NCBI RefSeq assembly: GCF_000720115.1
Contig: NZ_JOIR01000007.1
Coordinates: 124,001-188,000 of the forward strand
From: Streptomyces sp. NRRL F-2580
GTDB taxonomy: Bacteria > Actinomycetota > Actinomycetes > Streptomycetales > Streptomycetaceae
Direction: 5' to 3'
DNA: 64,000 bases
Position numbers and translations under genes: made by a program. Below the pieces are notes generated by a model. The model worked only from the letters and a program-made list of their open reading frames with translations. It ran no database searches and was not told the DNA's origin. This document shows, piece after piece, positions 32,101 through 41,499 of the stretch (positions within the stretch are counted from its first letter, which is position 1; each line of letters starts with the position of its first letter).

Positions 32101-34926
32101 TTGTCCCCGACTAGCGAGACCGCAAAGGGCGGCCGCCGACTCGTCATCGTCGAGTCCCCAGCCAAGGCGAAGACGATCAAGGGCTACCTCGGCCCGGGAT
32201 ACGTCGTCGAGGCGAGCGTCGGGCACATCCGCGACCTCCCGAACGGCGCGGCCGAGGTTCCCGACAAGTACACCGGCGAGGTCCGCCGTCTCGGCGTGGA
32301 CGTCGAGCACGACTTCGCGCCCATCTACGTCGTCAACGCCGACAAGAAGGCCCAGGTCAGGAAGCTCAAGGAGCTGCTGGCCGAGTCCGACGAACTCTTC
32401 CTCGCCACCGATGAGGACCGCGAGGGCGAAGCCATCGCGTGGCACCTGCAGGAAGTCCTCAAGCCCAAGGTCCCCGTCCACCGGATGGTCTTCCACGAGA
32501 TCACCAAGGACGCGATCCGCGACGCCGTCGCCAACCCGCGCGAGCTGAACCAGCGCATGGTCGACGCCCAGGAGACCCGCCGCATCCTCGACCGCCTCTA
32601 CGGCTACGAGGTCTCGCCGGTCCTGTGGAAGAAGGTCATGCCTCGGCTGTCGGCCGGGCGCGTCCAGTCCGTCGCCACCCGCCTCGTCGTCGAGCGGGAG
32701 CGCGAGCGCATCGCCTTCCGCTCCGCCGAGTACTGGGACCTGACCGGAACCTTCTCCACCGGGCGCGCCGGTGACGCGTCCGACCCCTCGACGCTGGTCG
32801 CCCGCCTGAACACGGTGGACGGCAAGCGCGTGGCGCAGGGCCGCGACTTCGGCTCGAACGGGCAGCTCAAGAGCGAGGTGCTGCACCTCGACGAGGCGAA
32901 CGCCCGGGCGCTCGCCGCGGCGCTGGCGGACACCTCGTTCGCCGTCCGCTCGGTCGAGTCCAAGCCGTACCGCCGTTCCCCGTACGCCCCCTTCCGTACG
33001 ACGACGCTCCAGCAGGAGGCCTCGCGCAAGCTGGGCTTCGGTGCGAAGGCGACGATGCAGGTGGCGCAGAAGCTGTACGAGAACGGCTTCATCACCTATA
33101 TGCGTACCGACTCCACCACGCTGTCCGACACCGCGGTGTCGGCGGCGCGGGCGCAGGTCACCCAGCTGTACGGGGCCGACTACCTGCCGGAGAAGCCGCG
33201 CGTCTACGCCGGCAAGGTCAAGAACGCGCAGGAGGCGCACGAGGCGATCCGGCCTTCGGGTGATCGTTTCCGCACGCCGGCCGAGACGGGTCTGACGGGC
33301 GACCAGTTCCGCCTGTACGAGCTGATCTGGAAGCGGACCGTCGCCTCCCAGATGAAGGACGCGGTCGGCAACAGCGTCACCGTGAAGATCGGTGGCCGGG
33401 CAGCCGACGGCCGGGACGCCGAGTTCACCGCCTCCGGCAAGACGATCACCTTCCACGGCTTCATGAAGGCGTACGTCGAGGGCGCGGACGACCCGAACGC
33501 CGAGCTCGACGACCGCGAGAAGCGGCTGCCGCAGGTCGCGGAGGGCGACGCGCTCGCCGCCGAGGAGATCACGGCGGACGGGCACTCGACCAAGCCGCCG
33601 GCCCGCTACACCGAGGCCTCGCTGGTCAAGGAGCTCGAAGAGCGCGAGATCGGCCGCCCGTCGACGTACGCGTCGATCATCGGCACGATCCTCGACCGCG
33701 GGTACGTCTTCAAGAAGGGCACGGCGCTCGTGCCGTCCTTCCTGTCGTTCGCCGTGGTCAACCTGCTGGAGACGCACTTCGGCCGGCTCGTCGACTACGA
33801 CTTCACCGCGAAGATGGAGGACGACCTCGACCGCATCGCACGGGGCGAGGCCCAGTCCGTGCCGTGGCTGAAGCGCTTCTACTTCGGCTCGGAGGACGCC
33901 ACCGAGGTCGTCCCGGCCGACGGTGACGCGCTCGGCGGTCTGAAGGAGCTGGTCACGGACCTGGGCGCGATCGACGCCCGGGAGATCTCCTCCTTCCCGG
34001 TCGGCGAGGGCATCGTGCTGCGGGTCGGCCGCTACGGGCCGTACGTGGAGCGGGGCGAGAAGGACGCGGAGGGCCACCAGCGGGCCGACGTGCCGGACGA
34101 CATGGCTCCGGACGAGCTGACGGTCGAGTACGCGGAGGAGCTGTTCGCGAAGCCGAGCGGCGAGTTCGAGCTCGGCAAGGACCCGGTCAGCGGCAACGAG
34201 ATCGTGGCCAAGGACGGCCGCTACGGGCCGTACGTGACGGAGATCCTGCCCGAGGGCACCCCGAAGACGGGCAAGAACGCGGTCAAGCCGCGCACGGCCT
34301 CGCTCTTCCAGTCGATGTCCCTCGACACGGTGACCCTGGACGAGGCGCTGAAGCTGATGTCGCTGCCGCGCGTCGTCGGCGCGGACGCGGAGGGCGTGGA
34401 GATCACGGCCCAGAACGGCCGCTACGGCCCGTACCTGAAGAAGGGCACGGACTCGCGGTCCCTGGAGACCGAGGACCAGCTCTTCTCGATCACGCTCGAC
34501 GAGGCGCTCGCGATCTACGCGCAGCCGAAGCAGCGGGGCCGCGCCGCGGCCAAGCCGCCGCTGAAGGAACTGGGCACGGACCCGGTCAGCGAGAAGCCGG
34601 TGGTCGTCAAGGACGGCCGCTTCGGGCCGTACGTGACGGACGGCGAGACGAACGCGACGCTGAGGCGGGACGACGACGTCGAGACCATCACGCCGGAGCG
34701 GGGCTACGAGCTGCTCGCGGAGAAGCGCGCGAAGGGCCCGGCCAAGAAGACGGCGAAGAAGGCCCCCGCCAAGAAGGCCCCGGCGAAGAAGGCGACGGCG
34801 ACGAAGACCGCCGCGAAGAAGACGACTGCGGCCAAGACGACTGCGGCCAAGAAGACGACCGCGAAGAAGACGACCGCGAAGAAGACGGTGGCCAAGAATG
34901 CCGCCGTCGCTCCCGCGGACGAGTAG
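32101..34926 (+). CDS. topA: DNA topoisomerase I
   Basis: 941 residues from TTG 32101, chosen because S. coelicolor TopA begins with the same S-P-T-S-E-T-A; GGAGAG lies upstream. TOPRIM domain with V-E-S-P-A-K-A-K-T-I and D-E-D-R-E-G-E-A. Active-site Tyr333 in I-T-Y-M-R-T-D-S. Zinc fingers are absent; instead there are repeated TopA C-terminal domains with G-R-Y/F-G-P-Y-[VL], and from about 880 a Lys/Ala tail of K-K-A-P-A-K-K type repeats. Those tails raise processivity in actinobacterial TopA. It relaxes negative supercoils and is essential in Streptomyces. Confidence 0.97.
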   Translation: MSPTSETAKGGRRLVIVESPAKAKTIKGYLGPGYVVEASVGHIRDLPNGAAEVPDKYTGEVRRLGVDVEHDFAPIYVVNADKKAQVRKLKELLAESDELFLATDEDREGEAIAWHLQEVLKPKVPVHRMVFHEITKDAIRDAVANPRELNQRMVDAQETRRILDRLYGYEVSPVLWKKVMPRLSAGRVQSVATRLVVERERERIAFRSAEYWDLTGTFSTGRAGDASDPSTLVARLNTVDGKRVAQGRDFGSNGQLKSEVLHLDEANARALAAALADTSFAVRSVESKPYRRSPYAPFRTTTLQQEASRKLGFGAKATMQVAQKLYENGFITYMRTDSTTLSDTAVSAARAQVTQLYGADYLPEKPRVYAGKVKNAQEAHEAIRPSGDRFRTPAETGLTGDQFRLYELIWKRTVASQMKDAVGNSVTVKIGGRAADGRDAEFTASGKTITFHGFMKAYVEGADDPNAELDDREKRLPQVAEGDALAAEEITADGHSTKPPARYTEASLVKELEEREIGRPSTYASIIGTILDRGYVFKKGTALVPSFLSFAVVNLLETHFGRLVDYDFTAKMEDDLDRIARGEAQSVPWLKRFYFGSEDATEVVPADGDALGGLKELVTDLGAIDAREISSFPVGEGIVLRVGRYGPYVERGEKDAEGHQRADVPDDMAPDELTVEYAEELFAKPSGEFELGKDPVSGNEIVAKDGRYGPYVTEILPEGTPKTGKNAVKPRTASLFQSMSLDTVTLDEALKLMSLPRVVGADAEGVEITAQNGRYGPYLKKGTDSRSLETEDQLFSITLDEALAIYAQPKQRGRAAAKPPLKELGTDPVSEKPVVVKDGRFGPYVTDGETNATLRRDDDVETITPERGYELLAEKRAKGPAKKTAKKAPAKKAPAKKATATKTAAKKTTAAKTTAAKKTTAKKTTAKKTVAKNAAVAPADE

Positions 34927-34937
34927 TCGGTCGCACT

Positions 34938-34966
34938 GAGCCCCCCGTGCCTGGCACGGGGGGCTC
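34938..34966 (+). terminator. Terminator after topA
   Basis: GAGCCCCCCGTGC pairs perfectly with GCACGGGGGGCTC, 3-nt loop, 12 bp after the stop. Confidence 0.8.
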
Positions 34967-34973
34967 TCGATTT

Positions 34974-35022
34974 CAGCCCCGCCGGCGTTTGAGGCGCGGG
35001 GGCTCGGGGGCAGAGCCCCCGG
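34974..35022 (+). repeat. Dispersed GC-rich intergenic element, copy 1
   Basis: 49 bp starting CAGCCCCGCCGGCG and containing TTGAGGCGCGGGGGC. An inverted copy of 50 bp lies at 54191-54240 with only a handful of differences. Each copy follows a gene end, and inside it GGGGGC..AGAGCCCCC can fold. It is a known type of scattered Streptomyces intergenic sequence. Confidence 0.75.
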
Positions 35023-35086
35023 AAGGTGGGTCCGGAGTCACACCCGGCCTCGTCCACAGGCTTCCGCACCCGCCAAGCGCAGCGGA

Positions 35087-35092
35087 TAGGCT
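35087..35092 (+). promoter_or_regulatory. -10 box of the MFS-tmk gene (leaderless)
   Basis: TAGGCT, 6 nt, then ATG 35099. Confidence 0.5.
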
Positions 35093-35098
35093 GGGCGG

Positions 35099-38000
35099 AT
35101 GACGCGAGCCGAGCAGCCAACGGTCGTGACCGCCCCGGCGAACCCCACCTACGACGAAGCCCTAGCCGCGGATTCCCGCGAGCGTGCGGTGCGCGCACTG
35201 CTGCGCACTCCCAGGCTGCGCCGGCTGTGGAGCGCCCAGCTGGTGAGCGGCATCGGAGACGCCCTCGCCCTGCTGGTGCTGGTGCTGCTGGCCCTCCAGG
35301 CCGCGGCCACGGAAGGCGCCTTCGGCGGCGGATACCGCGGCGCGGCCCTCGCCGTCGCCGCCGTCTTCGGGGTGCGGATCCTCGCCACCCTGCTCTTCGG
35401 CGCAGTCCTCCTCGGCCCCTTCGCCGGACTCCTCGGCTCGGGCGGCAAGCTGGACCGCCGCTGGACGATGATCGGCGCCGACGGAGTCCGCATCGGCCTC
35501 TTCGTCGTCGCCCCGCTCTGGCTCGACTGGATCCCCGCCCACGCGCTCACCGCGCTGCTGGCCACCGTCTTCGTCTCCGGCGCCGCCGAGCGGCTGTGGA
35601 CCCTCGCCAAGGAGAGCGCGGCGCCCGCCCTGCTGCCCGCGCCGCCCCCGGAGGGGGCGAGCGTACGGCCGCTCCCGGACCACCTGGACGCGCTGCGGCG
35701 GCTGACCCTGCGTACGGCTTTCGCGGCGCTCCCCGTCGCGGCGGCCGCGCTGCTCGCCGCGACCCTGGTGGGCAAGGCGCTCGGCCTCGGCGTGGACTGG
35801 TTCGCCGCGAACCAGGCCGCCCTCGGCTCGTACGTGGCCGCCGGACTGTTCGCCGCGTCGGTCTCACTGCTGCTCCCACTGGTGCTGCCCACCGGGGCGA
35901 CCCCGCGCCCGCGTTCCCCGCTGGAGGGCCTGCGCGCCCCCAAGGCGGGCGACCGGCCCGACAAGGGCCGTACGGGCGCCGTCCCCCTGCTGGTCCTCAG
36001 CTGCGCCGCGGTCGCCGGAGCGGTGTCCTGCGCCGTGGCCGTGGCCGTCCTGCACGCCTTCGACCTGGGCGGCGGCCCGGCCGCCTTCGCGCTGTTCGTG
36101 CTCGCGCTGGTCGGTGGCACCGCCGTCGGAATCCGCGCCACCCAGGCCGGCAAGGTGCTGCCCGGCCTGTCCCGGCGCCGGCTGCTGGCCCTCGCCATAG
36201 CGGTGACCGGGCTCGCGCTGCTGCTGACCGGCCTCGTCCCGGACACCGCGACCGTGCTCTTCCTCTCGCTGCTGGCCGGCGTCGCCGCGGGCATCGCGGC
36301 CAACGCCGGCCACACACTGCTGGACCAGGAGACCGAGGAATTCCGCCGGGCCCGGGTCACCGAGCACCTCCAGGCGGTCGTACGGGTGGCCGTGGCGCTC
36401 GGCGCCGTCGGCGCCCCGGCGCTGGCCGCGGTGATCGGCCCGCACCGGCTGACCGGCGCCGAGGTCGTCTTCGCGCACGGCGGCGCCGCCTTCACCCTGA
36501 TGCTGGTCGGCGCCCTGCTGCTGCCGGTGGCCGTGGTGGTGCTCACCAAGGCCGACGACCGCAGCGGCGTACCCCTGCGGCGCGACCTGCGCGAGGCGCT
36601 GCGCGGCGGGGAGCCGGTGCAGGCCGCGTCCGACACCGGGTTCTTCATCGCCCTGGAGGGCGGCGACGGCGCCGGCAAGTCCACCCAGGTCGAGGCGCTG
36701 GCCGCCTGGATACGGGACAAGGGCCACGAGGTCGTCGTGACCCGCGAGCCCGGGGCGACCCCCGTGGGCAAGCGGCTCCGCTCGATCCTGCTCGACGTGT
36801 CCTCCGCCGGACTCTCGAACCGCGCCGAGGCGCTGCTGTACGCCGCCGACCGCGCGGAACACGTGGACACCGTGGTGCGCCCGGCCCTGGAGCGCGGCGC
36901 GGTCGTCATCTCGGACCGCTACATCGACTCCTCGGTGGCCTACCAGGGCGCCGGCCGCGACCTCTCCCCGACGGAGATCGCACGGATCTCGCGCTGGGCG
37001 ACCGACGGGCTCGTGCCGAACCTGACCGTCCTGCTCGACGTGTCGCCGGAGGCGGCGCGGGAGCGCTTCACGGAGGCGCCGGACCGGCTGGAGTCGGAGC
37101 CGGCGGAGTTCCACCAGCGGGTGCGGTCCGGGTTCCTGACGCTCGCCGCGTCCGACCCCGGGCGCTACCTGGTGGTCGACGCGGGCCAGGACCCGGACTC
37201 GGTGACCACCGTCGTACGGCACCGCCTGGACCGGATGCTCCCCCTCTCCGAGGCCGAGATTGCCGCCCAGGCGGAGGCCCGGCGCCTCGCCGAGGAGGAG
37301 GCCCGGCGCAAGGCCGAGGAAGAGGCGGCCCGCAAGGCCGAGGAAGCGCGGCTCCGGGCCGAGGAAGAGGCCCGGCTGGCCCGCGAGGCCGAGGAAGCAC
37401 GGATCAAGGCGGAGGCCGAGGCCGCGCGCAAGGCCGCCGAGGAGCGGCAGCGCGCCGAGGAGGAGGCCCGGGCCCGGGCCGAGGCCGAGCGGCTGCGCGC
37501 GGAGGCCGAGGAGAAGGCCCGCGCGGCGGAGGCCGAGCGGCTGCGCCGGCAGGCCGAGGAAGAGGCACGGCTGCGGGCCGAGGCCGAGGAGCGGCGGCTG
37601 GAGAAGCAGCGGCGGGCCGAGGAGGCCCTGCTGAAGGCCGAGGAGGCACGCCGGCTGGTGGAGGCCGCGTCGGCCGAGGCGGCGGCGAAGGCCGCGGCCG
37701 CTGCGGCTTCGGCGGCGGCTCCCGCGCCCGCCCCCGCACCGGCTCCGGCTCCGGCGCCCGCTCCGGCTCCCAAGGTGCCCATGACGAAGGAGCCGCACCC
37801 GGACGACGCGGTGACGGTCGAGACCCCGGTGGTCAAGCGGGTCGTCCAGCCGGATGACGTCACCCAGACCGTCCCGGTGCCGAAGGTCGACAGGGCGTCC
37901 GCCGAGGAGACGGCCGTACTGCCCCCCGTTCGCCCGGTCGACGAGACGGCGGTGCTGCCGCCGGTCCGTCCGGCGGCCGCCCCGCAGGGCGGCGCAGGCG

Positions 38001-38290
38001 CAGGCGCAGGTACCGGTCGGGCCCGGTCCGCTTCGCGGCCTACGGCCCGGCGCCCCGAGGAGGACCCGGCCGACCGGGTGCCGTCGGGCATCTTCCGGGA
38101 CTCGGCCAACGACCGGACGCGGGAGCTGCCCGTGCTCGGCGAGGACGGCCGGCCGCAGCGGCAGCGCCCGGACTGGGCCGAGGAGACCCCGCTGGACGAT
38201 CTGCCGACGCTGGCGGACGAACTGCTGGGCCGCCACCGGGACGACGAGGACGGCGACGAGGGCGAACGAGGACCGCGCCGCCGCCGCTGA
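35099..38290 (+). CDS. tmk: MFS-like membrane domain fused to thymidylate kinase
   Basis: 1063 residues. About 35-490 is a 10-12-helix major-facilitator-like domain. Residues 515-715 are a full dTMP kinase: P-loop G-G-D-G-A-G-K-S (521-528), D-R-Y-I-D-S-S-V-A-Y-Q-G and T-R-E-P-G. A Glu/Ala/Arg coiled coil follows (about 718-863), then A-P-A-P repeats (about 874-890) and an acidic-basic tail. dTMP kinase makes dTDP for DNA synthesis and is normally soluble at ~210 residues; here it is tethered to the membrane. The fusion is typical of Streptomyces. It precedes holB. Confidence 0.93.
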   Translation: MTRAEQPTVVTAPANPTYDEALAADSRERAVRALLRTPRLRRLWSAQLVSGIGDALALLVLVLLALQAAATEGAFGGGYRGAALAVAAVFGVRILATLLFGAVLLGPFAGLLGSGGKLDRRWTMIGADGVRIGLFVVAPLWLDWIPAHALTALLATVFVSGAAERLWTLAKESAAPALLPAPPPEGASVRPLPDHLDALRRLTLRTAFAALPVAAAALLAATLVGKALGLGVDWFAANQAALGSYVAAGLFAASVSLLLPLVLPTGATPRPRSPLEGLRAPKAGDRPDKGRTGAVPLLVLSCAAVAGAVSCAVAVAVLHAFDLGGGPAAFALFVLALVGGTAVGIRATQAGKVLPGLSRRRLLALAIAVTGLALLLTGLVPDTATVLFLSLLAGVAAGIAANAGHTLLDQETEEFRRARVTEHLQAVVRVAVALGAVGAPALAAVIGPHRLTGAEVVFAHGGAAFTLMLVGALLLPVAVVVLTKADDRSGVPLRRDLREALRGGEPVQAASDTGFFIALEGGDGAGKSTQVEALAAWIRDKGHEVVVTREPGATPVGKRLRSILLDVSSAGLSNRAEALLYAADRAEHVDTVVRPALERGAVVISDRYIDSSVAYQGAGRDLSPTEIARISRWATDGLVPNLTVLLDVSPEAARERFTEAPDRLESEPAEFHQRVRSGFLTLAASDPGRYLVVDAGQDPDSVTTVVRHRLDRMLPLSEAEIAAQAEARRLAEEEARRKAEEEAARKAEEARLRAEEEARLAREAEEARIKAEAEAARKAAEERQRAEEEARARAEAERLRAEAEEKARAAEAERLRRQAEEEARLRAEAEERRLEKQRRAEEALLKAEEARRLVEAASAEAAAKAAAAAASAAAPAPAPAPAPAPAPAPAPKVPMTKEPHPDDAVTVETPVVKRVVQPDDVTQTVPVPKVDRASAEETAVLPPVRPVDETAVLPPVRPAAAPQGGAGAGAGTGRARSASRPTARRPEEDPADRVPSGIFRDSANDRTRELPVLGEDGRPQRQRPDWAEETPLDDLPTLADELLGRHRDDEDGDEGERGPRRRR

Positions 38291-38349
38291 CCTCGGCGGG
38301 ACGGGATTGTCAGTGGCGCCCGCCACAATGGGTGCACGGAGAGTGAAAG

Positions 38350-39573
38350 GTGGTGGGCGGGATGCCCGTATGGGACGACCTGGTGGGACAGGAGCGGATC
38401 CAGACGCAGCTGGCCGCCGCCGCCCACGACGCCGACGCCCTGGTCACGGCCATCACGAACGGCACCGCCCCGCCCGCGGCGTCCAAGATGACCCACGCCT
38501 GGCTGTTCACCGGGCCGCCCGGAGCCGGGCGGGTCACCGCCGCCCGGGCCTTCGCGGCCGCCCTGCAGTGCACCAGCCCCGACCGCGCCCTCGGGGGTGA
38601 GCCCGGCTGCGGGTTCTGCGACGGGTGCCACACCACGATGGTCGGCACGCACGCGGACGTCTCCACCGTCGTCGCGGTCGGCAGCCAGATCCTCGTCGCC
38701 GACATGCGGGACACCGTCCGCAAGTCCTACACGTCCCCCGCCACGGGCCGTTGGCAGGTCATCCTGGTCGAGGACGCCGAGCGGCTGAACGAGAAGTCCG
38801 CCAACGCGGTGCTCAAGGCGGTGGAGGAGCCCGCGCCCCGTACGGTCTGGCTGCTGTGCTCGCCCTCCGTGGAGGACGTGCTGCCCACCATCCGCTCCCG
38901 ATGCCGCCACCTCAACCTCAGCACCCCCTCGGTCGCCGCCGTCGCCGACATGCTCGTGCGGCGGGACGGCGTCGAGCCGTCGTTGGCCCTGGCCGCCGCC
39001 AGGGCCACGCAGGGGCACGTCGACCGTGCCCGTCGGCTGGCCACCGACGAGGAGGCCCGGGCGCGCAGGGCGACGGTCCTGAAGCTCCCGCTCCGGGTGG
39101 ACGACGTCGGGGCCTGCCTCAAGGCCGCCCAAGAGCTGGTGGACGCCGCCGCCGAGGACGCCAAGCAGGTCGCGGAGGAGGTCGACACCAAGGAGACCGA
39201 GGAGCTGCGGGCCGCGCTCGGGGCCGGAGCGGGCGCCGGCAGCCGGATGCCGCGCGGCACGGCGGGCGTGATGAAGGAGCTGGAGGACCGGCAGAAGCGC
39301 CGCCGCACCAGGACCCAGCGCGACACCCTCGACCTCGCGCTGACCGACCTCACCGGTTTCTACCGGGACGTCCTGGCCCTGCAGCTCGGCTCGTCCGTGG
39401 CCATCGCCAACGAGGAGATACGGCACGACCTCGACCGGATCGCGCGGGCCTCGGGTCCCGAGCGGACCCTGCGCCGGATCGAGGCGATCATCGCCTGCCG
39501 GGAGGCCCTCGACCGCAACGTGGCTCCCCTCCTCGCGGTCGAGGCGATGACGATGTCCCTGCGCGCGGGCTGA
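38350..39573 (+). CDS. holB: DNA polymerase III delta' subunit
   Basis: 407 residues. GTG 38350 has GGAGAG 7-8 nt upstream; ATG 38362 is the alternative and begins at P-V-W-D-D-L-V-G-Q. AAA+ clamp-loader fold: the P-loop-like G-P-P-G-A-G-R-V-T has Arg for Lys, so it does not bind ATP, as expected of delta'. Zinc module: C-x(n)-C-G-F-C-D-G-C. The S-R-C arginine finger motif (S-R-C-R-H) is present. It assembles with gamma/tau and delta to load the beta clamp. Confidence 0.93.
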   Translation: MVGGMPVWDDLVGQERIQTQLAAAAHDADALVTAITNGTAPPAASKMTHAWLFTGPPGAGRVTAARAFAAALQCTSPDRALGGEPGCGFCDGCHTTMVGTHADVSTVVAVGSQILVADMRDTVRKSYTSPATGRWQVILVEDAERLNEKSANAVLKAVEEPAPRTVWLLCSPSVEDVLPTIRSRCRHLNLSTPSVAAVADMLVRRDGVEPSLALAAARATQGHVDRARRLATDEEARARRATVLKLPLRVDDVGACLKAAQELVDAAAEDAKQVAEEVDTKETEELRAALGAGAGAGSRMPRGTAGVMKELEDRQKRRRTRTQRDTLDLALTDLTGFYRDVLALQLGSSVAIANEEIRHDLDRIARASGPERTLRRIEAIIACREALDRNVAPLLAVEAMTMSLRAG

Positions 39574-39650
39574 CCGCTGTCGGGCCGCTGTCGGGCCGCC
39601 GTCGGGTCACCGCTGGGCCGCCGCCGGGCCGCTGTCGGGCCGCCGCTGGG
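39574..39650 (+). repeat. 11-bp tandem repeats after holB
   Basis: Seven imperfect units of CCGCTGTCGGG begin right after the holB stop. No coding or CRISPR-like character. The rest of the gap to 39842 is featureless apart from the next promoter. Confidence 0.7.
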
Positions 39651-39830
39651 CTGCCGTCCTTCCGCTGCCCGGCCGTCGCCCCGGGTCCACACCCGGTTGA
39701 CGGACTCACCCGTATGGGCGGACCGACCGCCGCGGCCGGGACGGGCCCGGTCCGTGCGGCGCCGGGCGGGGGCCACGGAAGGCCGCAGCCGTCCGCCGCA
39801 GAAGAGCCTCCCGGCCTCCTCCGGCAGCCG

Positions 39831-39836
39831 TACGCT
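39831..39836 (+). promoter_or_regulatory. -10 box of the peptidase gene (leaderless)
   Basis: TACGCT, 6 nt, then ATG 39843, no ribosome site. Confidence 0.45.
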
Positions 39837-39842
39837 CCGGGG

Positions 39843-41441
39843 ATGGACACCAGCCGCCTGCTGCGTACGACAGGGACCGTGATCGCAGCCGCCGGGCTGC
39901 TGCTCTCCGGGTGCGCCTCGGGCGGTCTGGACGCCACCCGCGCCGCCGCGGGCGGATCGGACGCCCCGCACGCCGACGAGTCCTCCGGGGCGGCGTCCGG
40001 CAAGCGGTCGGCCCGGCCGGCACCCGACGCGGCCGAGCTGCGCCCGTACTACGAGCAGAAGCTGACCTGGCGCCAATGCGGTGTCCCCGGATTCCAGTGC
40101 TCCACGATGAAGGCCCCCCTGGACTACGCGAACCCCCGCTCCGGCCAGGACGTCGACATCGCGGTGGCGCGCCGTGTGGCCACCGGTCCCGGCAAGCGGC
40201 TCGGCTCGCTCGTGGTCAACCCGGGCGGCCCGGGCGGCTCGGGCATCGGCTACCTGCAGGCGTACGCGGGCATCGGCTACCCCGCGCCGGTCCGCGCCCG
40301 GTACGACATGGTCTCGTTCGACCCGCGCGGGGTGGACCGCAGCAGCCCCGTCGAGTGCCTGACCGGCCCGGCCATGGACGCGTACACGCAGGTGGACCAG
40401 ACGCCGGACGACCAGGCCGAGCGGGCCGCGCTGGTGGCCGCCTTCAAGAAGTTCGCGGCCGGCTGCCACGAGCGCTCGCAGCGGGTGCTGCCGCACGTCT
40501 CCACCGTCGATGCCGCCCGCGACATGGACCTGCTGCGCGCCGTGCTCGGCGACAAGAAGCTCAACTACGTCGGGGCCTCGTACGGCACCTTCCTCGGGGC
40601 GACGTACGCGGACCTGTTCCCGGACCGCGTCGGCCGGCTGGTCCTGGACGGTGCGATGGATCCCTCCCGGTCCGCGATCGACCTGAACCGGGATCAGACG
40701 GCCGGGTTCGAGACGGCCTTCACCTCCTTCGCCACGGACTGCGCGAAGCAGCCCGACTGCCCGCTCGGCAAGGGCGACCCGGACGCCGTGGCGGCGCGCC
40801 TGAAGGAGTTCTTCCGCAAGGTCGACGCCCAGCCGGTGCCCAGCGGGGACGCGAACCGCCCGCTCGGCGAGTCCCTCGCCACGACCGGGGTGATCGCGGC
40901 GCTGTACGACGAGAGCGCCTGGCCGCAGCTGCGCGAGGCGCTCACGTCGGCGATGAACGGCGACGGATCGGGCCTGCTGAGCCTGGCCGACAGCTACTAC
41001 GAGCGCGACGCGGACGGCAAGTACGCCAACCTGATGTTCGCGAACGCCGCCGTGAACTGCCTCGACCAGCCCCCGGCCTTCCAGGACCCGGCCGCGGTCG
41101 ATGCCGCGCTGCCCTCCTTCGAGAAGGCCTCCCCGGTCTTCGGCGCGGGTCTGGCCTGGGCCTCGCTCAACTGCGCGTACTGGCCGGTGGCGGCCACGGG
41201 CAGGGCGGAGAAGCTGACCGCGAAGGGCGCCCCGCCGATCGTGGTAGTGGGCACCACGCGGGACCCGGCGACCCCGTACAAGTGGGCGCAGGCGCTGGCC
41301 GGCCAGCTCGATTCGGGCACCCTCCTCACCTATGACGGCGACGGCCACACGGCGTACGGGCGCGGCAGCGACTGCATCGACACCGCGATCAACCGCTACC
41401 TGCTGGAGGGCAAGGCGCCGGCGGACGGCAAGAAGTGCTGA
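39843..41441 (+). CDS. Secreted tripeptidyl-aminopeptidase-like serine peptidase, lipoprotein
   Basis: 532 residues. Lipoprotein signal with L-L-S-G-C, Cys24. Alpha/beta hydrolase of the S33 type: oxyanion loop N-P-G-G-P-G-G-S, nucleophile G-A-S-Y-G with Ser246, D-P-A-T-P acid region and G-H-T-A-Y His near the end. It resembles Streptomyces SlpD/SlpE mycelium-associated proteinases that take tripeptides from N-termini. Several cysteines suggest disulphides outside the cell. The start lies 6 nt after TACGCT. Confidence 0.88.
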   Translation: MDTSRLLRTTGTVIAAAGLLLSGCASGGLDATRAAAGGSDAPHADESSGAASGKRSARPAPDAAELRPYYEQKLTWRQCGVPGFQCSTMKAPLDYANPRSGQDVDIAVARRVATGPGKRLGSLVVNPGGPGGSGIGYLQAYAGIGYPAPVRARYDMVSFDPRGVDRSSPVECLTGPAMDAYTQVDQTPDDQAERAALVAAFKKFAAGCHERSQRVLPHVSTVDAARDMDLLRAVLGDKKLNYVGASYGTFLGATYADLFPDRVGRLVLDGAMDPSRSAIDLNRDQTAGFETAFTSFATDCAKQPDCPLGKGDPDAVAARLKEFFRKVDAQPVPSGDANRPLGESLATTGVIAALYDESAWPQLREALTSAMNGDGSGLLSLADSYYERDADGKYANLMFANAAVNCLDQPPAFQDPAAVDAALPSFEKASPVFGAGLAWASLNCAYWPVAATGRAEKLTAKGAPPIVVVGTTRDPATPYKWAQALAGQLDSGTLLTYDGDGHTAYGRGSDCIDTAINRYLLEGKAPADGKKC

Positions 41442-41499
41442 GGCCGCCGCCCCGGTAATGGACTTGCCCGTGCCGGGCCGTGGACGGTGAAATCCGGCC

